The notes below the pieces were generated by a model. That model did not search any database. It saw nothing but the letters and a program-made list of their open reading frames with translations, and was not told the DNA's origin. DNA of 64,000 nt, taken from NCBI RefSeq assembly GCF_003477995.1, contig NZ_QUEM01000014.1:27691-91690 (forward strand), written 5' to 3'. The DNA comes from Bacteroides sp. OF04-15BH (GTDB taxonomy: Bacteria > Bacteroidota > Bacteroidia > Bacteroidales > Bacteroidaceae). A program made the translations under genes and the position numbers. How positions within the stretch are numbered: position 1 is the first letter of the stretch; each line of letters begins with the position of its first letter. Below, in pieces: positions 41,981 to 52,756 of this stretch.

Positions 41981-44653
41981 TTATTTTAAATTTAAATGAA
42001 TACGATATTCTTGCTTCACTTCAACAGAGTCTATTTTCGGAACGACACACTCTGCCGGATTGACCTGCTTCTCAAAATATATCGGAGCATCGGCCGATTC
42101 CAGACCATGAATCCGGATGATCAACGGATCTGTATCGCTTGTCTGCCCCAAACGGTCGAGACTAACAATCCAAGGCGTACCGTCGTAATATGAATCGGCA
42201 GACAACATCCGGTTGTGATAGAGTTCTGCCACATCTCCCTTATAGTGCACATACATGCGGGTTTCTTCGGGAGTTATATTCCGGCTTGGCACTTCCACTT
42301 CATACAGAGCCAAATGCTCCCCGGCGGCATATTCTTTGGGACGGTCGCCCCGGTCAAGGCATTGAACCGGACGGTTTTGCCGGGTGATCCAGGTGCCGTC
42401 TGTATTCCAGACCATCCGTTCTCCATTCTGCATCAGAATCTCGAATTCTGCCAAAACGCCTTTCTGTTCCGGTGCGTCAAACTCCACCAGATTTTCCCCT
42501 TCGGCAACCGCAGAGGTAATCTCGCCCAAGAAATAATCCCCCATATTGCGACACGTTATTTCCTTTTGGTTCAACCGAACGGTCAAACTGTCGGCAGCCG
42601 CATAACGCACCCAGGCCTTTTCTACAGCAGAAAAAGAACGGAGCATAAAATGACGTTTTATGCCTTCACCGCCAGCAGAAGCAATCCAACGGCTGCCGGA
42701 CATGGGTTCCAAGGCACGGACACGGGCCTGAATCTTCACCGGCTCGGCACTAAAATCTTTCTTCTCAAAGATGCCCTGATCAAAGAGCTCTATCTGAGCC
42801 TGTGGATTATTGTCTATCAAGGTAATGCCTTCCGAATCATAAATCAGCGACGAGGCAGTCAGAGCAACAAACTGCTTTTCTCCAATCCGCCCCTTCCAGA
42901 TACGGTCGGATTCTTCCTCGGTCAACGTAATCAAACGGACCACCGAACCGTCCTTCTTCACGATTTCAATCCGACAATCTTTACCGGCCGCAATCTGATC
43001 GATAAAATAAGCATTCTTTTCTTTACGGCATTTTGCCGATTTTACCTTGACATCTTGAACATTCTGTGCATCGACAAGGAACTCGGCCGGTATGCCATCA
43101 TCTTCAAAGAAGAAATAATTCATCACCCCGTTTTCATTCAACGAGCAAACGGGCTGTGCTGTTGCGTACTTCAACAAGACTCCGCCCATGTTCTGATTAA
43201 ACGGCCACAGGAAATAAGTTCCGCCCGATACCTTAACCTTCTTCCGGGGCATGACCAGCATTTCGCCCGGCAGTTCCACCGAAAAGCGGACTCCACGGAA
43301 ATCCTGACGCTCCCGGCGGTACAGGTAATTGGAACAGAACAGGAAACCGGAATTTCCGTTCAGGCGCACCGCCCATTGTAAATTCTGACGGTCTTGGTTG
43401 GATCTGGGCAGATAGGCAACGGCTGGGGCCAACGCGGCCCCGAAATCATTCATAAAATAGTTATATTTTCGGACTTCCTGCATCACCGTGCCCAAAGTAC
43501 CCGTTTCACGGACCGGAGCCTGATAATCATAGCTGATTCTTGGACCCGATGACTGGAAAGTGTTTACTTTTCCCGTCGGATTACTTCCTCCCGTATACAT
43601 GTAATAGCCCATCAGATTCACGCCACAGCCCAAACGGAGGTTAATGTTTTCACCGGCCATTTCTTCGGGTACAACGGCCCGACGATGGTAAAAGGTGGTG
43701 CTTCCCACTCCCACTTCACAGGTAAAGAACGGAGAATCATTGTTTTCGCCGCTCAGCGACTCCACTTCTCCTTCAATCTTGATGATATCCGTACCGATAT
43801 TGTCCGACAAGCGGTTGTAAGTAAAAAACTCAAAGTTGGAAACCGGCATTTCGTTCTTGCCCGAAGTGGTCCAGGGAGCTTCAATATAAAAACCGGCATA
43901 CGGCACAATCTCTCCTTTCGGATACTCGCTGTCCATCCAATGAGTCATCGTATACAAAGGTACATCAAACCCGATACCGACGGCCATTTTCTTCAAGGTC
44001 GTCAGATGAGGAATAATCTGCCCCCTTTTCACATATTCATTCTCCAGTTGAAGGGCCACTATAGGACCGTTGTCCTTATAGAACAGTCCCTTCACCTGCT
44101 GATACAAAGCCTGATACCAGCGCTCTACATAAGCCAGATATAACGGATGATTGGAACGGGTTTCCAGCATCCTGTTCCCAACGAGCCAATCCGGCAGACC
44201 TCCGTTTCTGATTTCGGCATTGCAATACGGTCCCACTCTCAGATGAACCTTCAAACCTACTTCCTTGCAGAGCTCGATGAAACGGCGCAAATTCAAGTGT
44301 CCCTCCCAGGACAATTCCCCTTCGCGCTCTTCGTGTAAAGACCACAGACAATAGGTTGACACAATATTAACTCCCGAGGCTTTCATTTTCAGCAAGGCAT
44401 CCTTCCAATATTCGGGATTCATGCGGGCGTAGTGGAACTCACCCATAACGGGTACTTTCGCCACCCCTCCTTCTTCCAGATACAAATTATTGATCCGTAT
44501 TTCCTGCCCTGCCGGTCCGGGATGCCCCATCTTCAAATAGTTGATTTCAGGCGGGACCACCTTCCTTAAATCCATCTTATATTGTGCCTGCAAGAACGGC
44601 GAAACTGTCAAGGCAAAGGCCAAAGCTGCCGCTTGTATTTTTCTTATTTTCAT
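41981..44653 (-). CDS. GH35 beta-galactosidase-like enzyme
   Basis: 890 residues with a signal peptide (ending FLQAQ, about 24). The GH35 TIM barrel shows GEFHYARMNPEYWKDAL, TYCLWSLHE, the acid/base Glu206 in LQLENEY and the nucleophile Glu313 in FFTCEVGVG. The C-terminal about 500 residues are beta-rich and include galactose-binding-like modules. Members remove terminal non-reducing beta-galactose; the insert SVSxxHE-type loop differs from plant and human forms, so the linkage is open. First gene of a two-gene unit with the sulfatase. Confidence 0.88.
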   Translation of the reverse strand: MKIRKIQAAALAFALTVSPFLQAQYKMDLRKVVPPEINYLKMGHPGPAGQEIRINNLYLEEGGVAKVPVMGEFHYARMNPEYWKDALLKMKASGVNIVSTYCLWSLHEEREGELSWEGHLNLRRFIELCKEVGLKVHLRVGPYCNAEIRNGGLPDWLVGNRMLETRSNHPLYLAYVERWYQALYQQVKGLFYKDNGPIVALQLENEYVKRGQIIPHLTTLKKMAVGIGFDVPLYTMTHWMDSEYPKGEIVPYAGFYIEAPWTTSGKNEMPVSNFEFFTYNRLSDNIGTDIIKIEGEVESLSGENNDSPFFTCEVGVGSTTFYHRRAVVPEEMAGENINLRLGCGVNLMGYYMYTGGSNPTGKVNTFQSSGPRISYDYQAPVRETGTLGTVMQEVRKYNYFMNDFGAALAPAVAYLPRSNQDRQNLQWAVRLNGNSGFLFCSNYLYRRERQDFRGVRFSVELPGEMLVMPRKKVKVSGGTYFLWPFNQNMGGVLLKYATAQPVCSLNENGVMNYFFFEDDGIPAEFLVDAQNVQDVKVKSAKCRKEKNAYFIDQIAAGKDCRIEIVKKDGSVVRLITLTEEESDRIWKGRIGEKQFVALTASSLIYDSEGITLIDNNPQAQIELFDQGIFEKKDFSAEPVKIQARVRALEPMSGSRWIASAGGEGIKRHFMLRSFSAVEKAWVRYAAADSLTVRLNQKEITCRNMGDYFLGEITSAVAEGENLVEFDAPEQKGVLAEFEILMQNGERMVWNTDGTWITRQNRPVQCLDRGDRPKEYAAGEHLALYEVEVPSRNITPEETRMYVHYKGDVAELYHNRMLSADSYYDGTPWIVSLDRLGQTSDTDPLIIRIHGLESADAPIYFEKQVNPAECVVPKIDSVEVKQEYRIHLNLK

Positions 44654-45338
44654 AGATCTATCAGTTTAAGTAACTCTTTTGTTTCTGTCTGTTCGTTTTG
44701 ATAAACAAAATAACAAAAATGCTCTTTCGCATAAAATGTAATAAACAACGATACAGATGTAAAATTATATGATGTTATGATTCTGTCATTTTGATTTTCA
44801 ACCTTCCTGAGAATCCGTTTTTTCTATCGGTAAAGATAGCTGACCGGAAATTCGCCAATCTGAAGGACTGTTTTCGAGAATAAGGTTTTGATTGACAGCT
44901 GTATATCTGAAAGACAAGCAACTTTCCAGATTTTCATTCTGAGGAAAAGAAAGCAGGAAAAGAAGGAATTCCGGCATTTTTTAAAAGCACCACGATGCTT
45001 TTGTAGAGTCATCGTAGTGCTTTTTTACAACTGACAGGGTGTTTTCCGAGCCTCATCGCATCTGTATGCTTTGAAGTTTGGGATCATTTTTTGCATAAAT
45101 GCTGCATATATACTGTATTTATACAGATATCGCATGCATATACATGCAAAAACTTTTCCAGAACGGGATGCTGCCTTAAATGTCCCGTTTCGTGAGAACG
45201 GCCGGAATCAAGCAAATAGTAACAGAAAGCGTTGTTTTACTTTCGTTTTGTTATACCTGTTTCTGTATCTCCATCAAGACTGTACTTCCCGAAAATGGAG
45301 GCACACAAAAGGTTGCACTTCCAAAAACCTGATTCAGC
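44654..45338. other. 685-bp gene-free stretch between the GH35 and GH2 genes
   Basis: Contains a terminator-like hairpin (44983-45024), a small hairpin at the end of the GH2 gene (45331-45351), AT-rich short palindromes near 45110-45145 (for example CTGTA TTTA TACAG) and presumably the GH35 promoter near 44660-44760 on the minus strand. A plus-strand frame of 94 codons at 45071 has no coding character. I see no other gene. Confidence 0.5.
44983..45026. terminator. Terminator hairpin downstream of the GH2 gene
   Basis: AAAAGCACCACGATG at 44983-44997 pairs with CATCGTAGTGCTTTT at 45010-45024 with one mismatch, then T-rich. Confidence 0.7.
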
Positions 45339-45351
45339 CTATAGCTGAATC
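45331..45351 (-). terminator. Small hairpin at the 3' end of the frameshifted GH2 gene
   Basis: GATTCAGC at 45331-45338 and GCTGAATC at 45344-45351 pair around the stop codon; on the minus strand a T5 run follows a few bases later. It probably helps end the GH2 transcript. Confidence 0.5.
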
Positions 45352-48286
45352 TTGATTTTTCCGTACACCGGAGTGACATCGATAGCCTTGCAATAATCAC
45401 CCCAGGCTATTTCGGGATAATCCCAACGATTGTTCACATAAAGAATGAGTTGCTCGTCCGACTTTCTGTTCATACGGCAGGCCACCTCACCCTTCTCGGA
45501 AAGAACGGTTACCGCTGCCTTATCCCGTTTTGGAGTCACCCGATACTCATAAACATTTTCCTTCATAGCCTTGGCACTGTTGGTCAGCGGTTTCTGACTG
45601 TTGGCTCCGGCATCCGCAAAATAAAAATAATTGTAGCGGTCTTTGCTCCACGGCTGCTTCGGCTGCTTGCCATAAGCCACTTTCGGAGAATCGTACAGGC
45701 CACAGCTGCCTTCATTGCCCGACATGCTGTTTTCGGGATAAGTGGTCCAGTATCCTTTACGCTTCCAGGAAAGACGGTCCATACTGTCGGAAAGATAGAA
45801 CTTGAGTCCCGCTTCGCGCAACCAGCCATTCGGCTCATTCTCGGTAACATAGTCCATATACAGAGTACCCTGCGGATCAATATGGATATTCAGGCACATA
45901 CCGATCTTCAGATACTGTCCTTTAAGACGGACAATCACACTGCCGTTGCGCTCCTCATAAGTCATCTGCTCCAGTTTCCAGTCCTGATCCTGAACAATAT
46001 AATTGGAAGCTTTCTCACGAACTTCAGCACCGGTCTTATGGCTGGTATTCAAATCCAGATTCAGGAAAGGCCCCTTTTGAATGACTTCACGCCCGTTGGA
46101 AGTGACTCCTTCCATCAAGCCCGTCAGTCTGTTAAACGGAATTTCAAAATGAGCGCCTTTCACAACCAGGAAGTCATTCTGCTCGACAATCTGCAAAGGT
46201 TCCGCCTTGGCAACAGATTTCTGTTCGGTTTCGGGAGTACCCAAAGTGATGCGTTCTTCATCAATCAGCAAACCTTTTTCATGATAAAAGCGGACAGTCA
46301 GCTCAGAAGCACCGTTCCAGTCAATGCCTGCCAGAGTCAGGATTCCCAAACTATGAGGAGCCACATCGGGAGCCTCAACGGAGTATGTCCGTCCATTACA
46401 GTCTACCTTTATGTTCAGCTCCTTGAGGTTTGTGTGGTCAAAACGATTGTAAATACGGAAATGAAGGTCCTGACCGGAACGGACATCGCGCACCTCTTTC
46501 TCTAACAGACGCACCGGAGAATAGGCTTTCTTCGTACTCCAGAATTCGGGCTTCTCCCGGCGCCACACATCCACAATACCCCATTCGCCATATCCCACGC
46601 AATTACCCTGATAGTCTTTCGGCTTCGCCGTACGGGCAAACTCTATCCAGTAGGAGTTGCCTTTACGGGGTTCGGGCACCATAAAGGTTTCGTCGGAATA
46701 GCCCCAAATGGCTCCTCCCAAACCGCCGGGAGCGTCAAACAGTTTCTCCCACATCTTATCCAAAGAAATGGCCCAGAATTCCCGAATGCCAGGATCGTCC
46801 TGCAAGGTGGTATAAGTATAGCAAGGCACATGAGCCCATTCATCGAAAAGGGCCGGAATGCCCTCGCCCTGAAAACCACGGGTGGACTTGCCTATCTGAT
46901 TGCAGTTACCGGTATATTCGGGATAGTGCATGCTCAGAATGTCATAAACCTTCTTGTCCTTAGGTGCCGTACCGGGATAGCTGAAGATGACCGGACGCGT
47001 CGTGTCCGTAGCCTTCACCCAGTCGTAGGATTTCTGGAAATTGGTGCCGTAGACCGATTCATTGCCGATGGACCAGAAAAGAACGGACGGATGAGCCTGG
47101 AAACTGTAAACCATCTCTTCCAGCTGTTGCAGATAGCGGCGGTATAGGTCGTATCGTCCTGAGTCTTTCCCGGAGCGTAGTTCTTCTGCCGATAGGTGTC
47201 GACAAAACACAAAGCCGTTTCACACTCCACATAAATGCCCAGACGGTTGCAGAACTCCAGGAAATCCTCGGAAGGAGGATAGTGTGAGGTGCGCACAAAG
47301 TTCATATTGGACTGCTTGAAACGTAGGGCATCCAGACTGTCGAGTTCGCGGTTGGTGCTTCGTCCCAATGTGGGGTGCATATCGTGACGACAGGCTCCGC
47401 GCAGCTTCACCTGCTTGCCGTTGACCAGCATCTTGTCGCCCTGAATCTCAATCTTTCGGAATCCGATTTCACGCTTTACGGTATAACTACCCTGCTCTGA
47501 TTCGATGGTCAGCTGCAACTGATACAGATTAGGGTGCTCGGCATCCCACAACACGGGATGGGCCACCTCAAAGCATTGCTCCTGCACGCCGGCAGCAGCC
47601 TGTACTTCCGGCTGACGGAGAGGAACTTCCTTGCCGTCGGGCGCTGTCAACCGATAACGTATTTTGGCGGCTCCATTGAGTTCATAACGGACACGCAGCT
47701 CGGAGCTTGTAAAATCTGTATGGAACCGGGTGTCCAGCATCAGATTGCAAATGTGGGTTTTCGGCAAGGCATAAAGCACCACATCCCGCAAAATGCCGCC
47801 AATAGGATGATGGGCATAACCGGAAGCATAGGAAATGTCCTGCAATTCATCACACACGTCCAGACGCAGACGGTGCTTCTTGCCGGGCTTTACGTATGCA
47901 GTGATATCGCGCTCCCAGCGGGTGAAACCTCCCCGATGCTCGGCAATCAGACGGTCGTCCAAGAACAGACGGGCATAGGAATAGACACCGTTAAAACGCA
48001 GAATAACGGTTTTTCCCGCAAAATTCTTCGGAATCTCAAGCTCCCGCTGATAGGTATACAGACTGTCGTACTGAATGCCATATCCCTGCATGCACAGTTC
48101 TCCGGGCACTTTTACCCGTTCCCAGGAATCCTTTTCCGAGAAACGGAATTTCCATCCGTCGTTCAACAAACGTACCGGTCGGCTCACTTCTGAGACACTT
48201 GCCGGCAAAAGATATTGTCTGACTTGCGCTCCGATGCCACAGGGCAAACAGAGAAACAAGAATGGTATGATATTTTTTTTCATCAT
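45339..48286 (-). pseudogene. GH2 beta-galactosidase-like gene split by a frameshift
   Basis: Two overlapping minus-strand frames make one GH2 protein. The 5' part (48286 to 47015, 423 codons) has a signal peptide (ending GIGAQ), the sugar-binding and Ig-like domains, and the barrel start (CRHDMHP, NFVRTSHYPP, ECETALCF). The 3' part (frame open from about 47210 to 45339) has the acid/base Glu in WSIGNES, the nucleophile in LFDEWAHV and the C-terminal domains. Homology jumps frame between YAPGKTQDD and YDLYRRYLQQ, about 47140-47170. Total length of 2948 bases is not a multiple of three, so one base is missing or two are extra. No homopolymer lies at the junction. Neither piece alone would be active. 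Confidence 0.85.
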
Positions 48287-48330
48287 AATTATAGTATTGA
48301 TTTTAAAAGGTTTGCTTGAATGATGTCCAA

Positions 48331-51300
48331 TTACTTCACGCGCAAGGAAACGGTTCCGCGGAGTACATCGCCTTTCTTGATCGGTTTGCGATAGGGAGCA
48401 TAATGACTGCTCAGGAACATTTCATCGCCGGCTGTCACAAAATCGGCCACCAGGAAACGGGTGCATTTTCCGTCTTTCCAGGAACGCCAGTGCTGCTTGC
48501 CATCCGAAACGACCAGAACCTGCGCTCCATTCTCCTCGTTGTCCAGTCCGGCAAACCAGATATTCCGGCGGGTAGAACGGAAATCATTACTTCCCAAGGA
48601 ATTGTGGTCCTTGCTCCAGGACCAGGTGGGCTCGCTACGCGGATTCTCTTTCTGAGGAACTTCCGAATAGAAACTCAATGCCTCTCCCACCGGCCGACTG
48701 ATGTGGTCATCGGGATAAACAGACCATAAACCTTCTCTGCGCCAGAAGGTTTTGTCAAAACCGTCGGTTGTTGTAAAAACAACACCCCATTGACGCGGAT
48801 TCAGATCCGTACCGGCCGTGAAGTCATAGTCCACCCGAATCTCGCCGTTGGCATTAATCAACATGCGATACTCTCCGGCAAAATCCTGATATTGTCCCTT
48901 TACGGTAACCAGCACGCCATCGTCCTTCTTTTCGGCGGTTACCGTTTCGGCTTTCCATCCCTTGCAGCAATCATTAAACACCGGCGTATTGGCATTATGG
49001 TTCGGATAGCATCCGCCTCCGGTCAAAGGTAAAGCCATCAGCCAGGGACCGCCCTGCAATATCGGTTTTCCCTGACAATTCAGATTCTTGATTTGTCCGT
49101 CCGCACGAGAAATTTCGCAAATGAAGTCCTCGCCGCGCACTATAAACAGGTCTTTCTTTGTCTGCAATCTGGTCTTTTCCGGCAATAAATCCGGCACCTG
49201 ATTCTGTTTCTGCTCTCCAACCGGAATTAAATATTCGTCAATCACCACGCCTCGCGGATCGCGGAAAGAGAGATACAGCTGGTTTCCGGACTCTGGGTTC
49301 TGCACCTCTATATGGATCTGCCCCTTTTGCCCGGGTTGCAGTTGCGCCCGTGTTCTGCCGCATTCTGTTCCATATTTCCACTCAAGGGTCAGTTCATTGA
49401 AGTCGGTAAATGTAAACCGATTCTCGGCTTCCAGCACAAAACGGTTTGCCGGCTCCAACTTTTCCGTCAGGATTTTCACCGGCGAGAAGATTTTCTTCAT
49501 GTCCCAATATTCCGGTTTCGGACGACGCCAACCGTCAATCGGTCCCCAGGCTCCATATCCCACTGCATTGCCATCGGGCAACTGGAAGATATCATCAATA
49601 CCCGACCAGATGGAGCCACCCAGAACTCCGTCGGTGCGATACATATTTTCCCACATCGGCTGCAAGGCCAATGCCCAGTCACTGCGGATACCGGGGTCGG
49701 TAACCAGTTCACTGCGGTTATACACGTTCAAATGACAATACTCTCCGTAAGTCATCGGACGGCTGCTCTTGGCGGCCTCCTGATAACCGCCCGGTCCCGG
49801 ATAATGGATATTGGCTATCGGAGCCGTACTACCCTGATTATTGAATCCTCCATAGGCTTGGTCATGGAATGCATACGGGCGGGTCGGATCGGCCTTACGG
49901 ACATACTCGGCCACTTGCGCAAACTCCTTGTTCCAATAGGACTCATTGGCCATTGACCAGAAAAGCACGGAAGGATGATTGCGGTAGAAATGAATCGTTT
50001 CCATATTGGCCTGCAATACATAGTCATAATACTTCGGGTCCTGATAATTCAGCCTCTGCCAGTTCTCGTTGGCGTGGTGCCCTACCCAGCATACCGGTGA
50101 TTCCACCTCGACCAGTAAGCCCAGTTCATCGCAATAGGAGATGAACTCTTCGGCCGGCGGATAGTGCGACGTGCGGATAAAGTTACAGTTAGCAGCCCGA
50201 TAAAGCTCGGCATCCTTACGCCATTGTTCGTCGGTGAGCGAGCGTCCCAGCAACGGATGGGCCTCGTGACGGCACACACCGCGCAATTTCAAAGGTTTTC
50301 CGTTCAACAGGACACGGTTGCCCTGAACCTGTATTTCCCGAAAACCGACTTTTCGGAACAGCTGCTCCTGTTGCTGGTCTCCGGCATACAAGCTGACACG
50401 TAAACCATACAGGTTCGGATGCTCCGGATCCCATAAATCCGGTTCTTTAATCTGCATTTTCAATTCACCCTTCCAGGTTTCTCCCGCTTTTATCTCCGGC
50501 AACGCGCTTGCCGTAGCCAAAAGCTGTCCCTCTAAAGCTGCCTGCAAACGCATTCCCTTCACGGACTTCTTCGTTGTATTGGTTACAGAAAGCATCATCT
50601 TCAGAGTGGCATTCTGATACTCAGAATCCAGATCAGTCACAATCCTCAGATCGGAAATATGTACTTTAGGAACAGCAAACAGGGTTACCTTGCGGGTAAT
50701 ACCTCCCAACTGGTGTGCGGCATATTGGGTCAGGCTTCCCAACATGTCGGCCAGCGATTCGCTACGCACATACAACTCCAACTGATTCTTGCCTGACTTC
50801 AGGGCATCGGTAATGTTCACCTCATAGGGAGTCATTCCTCCCAGATGCCGCCCCACTTCCTGTCCGTTGAGCAACACACGGTATTCGCTGTGCACTCCGT
50901 CAAAACGAAGCATTACCTCCTGCTCTTTCCAGGATGCCGGCACTTCAAACTCACGGCGATAACGGGCAAAGGCTGCAGAATCGACCTTGAATCCCTGCAT
51001 GTTCCACTGTCCGGGAACCTGTATCGGTTGCCATTCAGCTCCGGCTTCATTCTCGGAAAACTCCCACACTCCATTCAAAGAAATACGGTTTTCATATAAT
51101 CCCGAAACCGCTTCGGGAATTGGAGTATACTGTGGTAGTTTGGTTTCTACATTAACTAAGGTATCTACCTGATAGGTGCGCACATTCTTCAAAGCTTCAC
51201 GTGCCTCAGCACGTACCGGCTGCAATTCTTTTTTATTGGTGGAATACAACTTAATCTCCGAAATAATGGCATTAGGTCCTTTCTTCGGAGTGGCTACCAG

Positions 51301-51699
51301 TACAAACTGGCCGTAAGCAAAGGCATGACGGGGCAAATCGATTACCTGGCGCACTTCCTTTCCTTCCGGAATCACAATATCTTCACAGATGGGATTACCG
51401 TCGGCAATCAATTCAATAATACGCTCCTGATCTGACAAGAAAGCTATTTCCAGACGATAATCGGCCTGAATATCCATTTTATCAAAAGCATAGATGACTT
51501 TACTACCGAAATTACACGTACGCACCGTCTCACCGGCACCCGGATAAGCCGGCATGGTATAATTTTCTCCCAAAATCAGATAGGGCTGTTTGGCCGGATC
51601 ACCACAATCACTGTAGGCAACCGGTACAAAATCCCGATTCTGTGCCCACAGCATCATGCCGGAACACAACAGTGTGCATAAAAAACTTGTTCTTCTCAT
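48331..51699 (-). CDS. GH2 beta-galactosidase-like enzyme, long form
   Basis: 1122 residues from the ATG at 51699 (MRRTSFLCTLLCSGMMLWAQ signal). About 200 N-terminal residues form an extra beta module not found in minimal GH2, followed by the sugar-binding domain (about 205-345), Ig domain (about 346-455), and TIM barrel with CRHEAHP, RTSHYPP, acid/base Glu586 in WSMANES and nucleophile Glu653 in MTYGEY, then a long beta-rich C-terminus. It is a full-length relative of the split gene 44 bp downstream, with which it shares an operon. The exact sugar (galactose, glucuronic acid or mannose) is not certain from motifs; galactose is favoured by the neighbours. Confidence 0.88.
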   Translation of the reverse strand: MRRTSFLCTLLCSGMMLWAQNRDFVPVAYSDCGDPAKQPYLILGENYTMPAYPGAGETVRTCNFGSKVIYAFDKMDIQADYRLEIAFLSDQERIIELIADGNPICEDIVIPEGKEVRQVIDLPRHAFAYGQFVLVATPKKGPNAIISEIKLYSTNKKELQPVRAEAREALKNVRTYQVDTLVNVETKLPQYTPIPEAVSGLYENRISLNGVWEFSENEAGAEWQPIQVPGQWNMQGFKVDSAAFARYRREFEVPASWKEQEVMLRFDGVHSEYRVLLNGQEVGRHLGGMTPYEVNITDALKSGKNQLELYVRSESLADMLGSLTQYAAHQLGGITRKVTLFAVPKVHISDLRIVTDLDSEYQNATLKMMLSVTNTTKKSVKGMRLQAALEGQLLATASALPEIKAGETWKGELKMQIKEPDLWDPEHPNLYGLRVSLYAGDQQQEQLFRKVGFREIQVQGNRVLLNGKPLKLRGVCRHEAHPLLGRSLTDEQWRKDAELYRAANCNFIRTSHYPPAEEFISYCDELGLLVEVESPVCWVGHHANENWQRLNYQDPKYYDYVLQANMETIHFYRNHPSVLFWSMANESYWNKEFAQVAEYVRKADPTRPYAFHDQAYGGFNNQGSTAPIANIHYPGPGGYQEAAKSSRPMTYGEYCHLNVYNRSELVTDPGIRSDWALALQPMWENMYRTDGVLGGSIWSGIDDIFQLPDGNAVGYGAWGPIDGWRRPKPEYWDMKKIFSPVKILTEKLEPANRFVLEAENRFTFTDFNELTLEWKYGTECGRTRAQLQPGQKGQIHIEVQNPESGNQLYLSFRDPRGVVIDEYLIPVGEQKQNQVPDLLPEKTRLQTKKDLFIVRGEDFICEISRADGQIKNLNCQGKPILQGGPWLMALPLTGGGCYPNHNANTPVFNDCCKGWKAETVTAEKKDDGVLVTVKGQYQDFAGEYRMLINANGEIRVDYDFTAGTDLNPRQWGVVFTTTDGFDKTFWRREGLWSVYPDDHISRPVGEALSFYSEVPQKENPRSEPTWSWSKDHNSLGSNDFRSTRRNIWFAGLDNEENGAQVLVVSDGKQHWRSWKDGKCTRFLVADFVTAGDEMFLSSHYAPYRKPIKKGDVLRGTVSLRVK

Positions 51700-51770
51700 G
51701 GCATACATTTTTTGCAAAAATAATAAGCTATAAAGAATAAAGAATGAACTTTTTTTGCAGAAACTTGTTG

Positions 51771-51778
51771 TATATTTG
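51771..51778 (+). promoter_or_regulatory. -7 element of the AraC gene promoter
   Basis: TATATTTG, 48 bases before the AraC ATG, in the 127-bp divergent region shared with the long GH2 gene. No TTTG at the right -33 spacing. Confidence 0.5.
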
Positions 51779-51826
51779 CATCATGACCTGAAACAAAACA
51801 AATAATACAACAACGAAATCCATACC

Positions 51827-52699
51827 ATGCCTAAAATAACCTACGAGAAAGTCACCAAAACGAAAGACGCATCCTTCACTGTAATTGATTATTACAACCC
51901 TTTTTTTGCCGCGCCACTCCATATCCATCCCGAATATGAACTGATTCTTTTTGAAGAGGGAACCGGAACCATGTTCGTGGGCAACTTCAGCAAACCGCTC
52001 GAACAGGGGGATATGTTGCTGGTAGGTCCGAATCTTACGCATCTGTGGCTCAGCTCGGAATGCTATTACAAACCGGACACCACCTTATTGTCACACTCCG
52101 TATACTGTCAGTTTGACGATACCATCCTTCCGGACTTCCAGAATCAGATCGCAGAAGTCAAGCCCATTCATCATTTATTGCATGAGTCCAGCAAAGGACT
52201 TCTGTTTCATGGAGACAAACTGAAGGAAGCCCAGGAAAAGTTTCGCGAGCTGATTCATCAAACCGGTTTTGAAAAATGGATGAACTTCTGCATCCTGCTT
52301 TACAAACTGGCCGATGAAGTGGATTATATCTGTCTGAACTCTGAAGAATATGTTTCGGGGATTTCCAAACAGAACGATCCCTGCATCAAAAATATCCATC
52401 AATACCTGATGCAGCATTACCAGCACAACATCAGTTTGTCCGACATTGCCGATCTGGTGCACATGAACCCAAGTTCGGTATGCCGATATTACAAGGCCAA
52501 TACCGGTCGCAGCATCTTTGACTATTTGGCTGAAATCCGGATATCCTATGCCACCAAACTGTTGCAGAACCGACATATCAGCATCTGTGAAATTGCCTAT
52601 GACTGTGGCTATAACAGCATTTCGCATTTCAATCATCAGTTCAAGAAAATCACCGGATGTTCTCCCAAGGAATATCTCAAGAAAACATTTTTACTGTAA
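51827..52699 (+). CDS. AraC family regulator with cupin sensor domain
   Basis: 290 residues. The N-terminal cupin (about 20-85; PLHIHPEYELILFEEGTGTM in pieces, then LEQGDMLLVGPNLTH) is the ligand-sensing part; the C-terminal AraC domain (about 187-288) has two helix-turn-helix units: ISLSDIADLVHMNPSSVCRYYKA and ISICEIAYDCGYNSISHFNHQFKK, ending GCSPKEYLK. It is the only regulator in the carbohydrate cluster and is divergent from the GH2 pair, so it most likely controls the cluster in response to a soluble sugar. This differs from the hybrid two-component or SusR regulators common in polysaccharide loci. Confidence 0.9.
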   Translation: MPKITYEKVTKTKDASFTVIDYYNPFFAAPLHIHPEYELILFEEGTGTMFVGNFSKPLEQGDMLLVGPNLTHLWLSSECYYKPDTTLLSHSVYCQFDDTILPDFQNQIAEVKPIHHLLHESSKGLLFHGDKLKEAQEKFRELIHQTGFEKWMNFCILLYKLADEVDYICLNSEEYVSGISKQNDPCIKNIHQYLMQHYQHNISLSDIADLVHMNPSSVCRYYKANTGRSIFDYLAEIRISYATKLLQNRHISICEIAYDCGYNSISHFNHQFKKITGCSPKEYLKKTFLL

Positions 52700-52711
52700 A
52701 TCGTATTAAAA

Positions 52712-52754
52712 AATCAGTCTGCAAGTCATTATCCGAACGACTTGCAGACTGATT
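52712..52754. terminator. Terminator between AraC and DUF6055 genes
   Basis: AATCAGTCTGCAAGTC at 52712-52727 pairs perfectly with GACTTGCAGACTGATT at 52739-52754. The T-run is on the minus-strand side, so it mainly ends the DUF6055 operon. Confidence 0.88.
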
Positions 52755-52756
52755 CT

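Noticed and set aside
45071..45355. A 94-codon plus-strand frame in the GH35-GH2 gap
   Set aside because: Runs into the end of the GH2 gene, has no promoter match, and its composition is low-complexity Arg/Lys/Tyr-rich without a recognisable fold.
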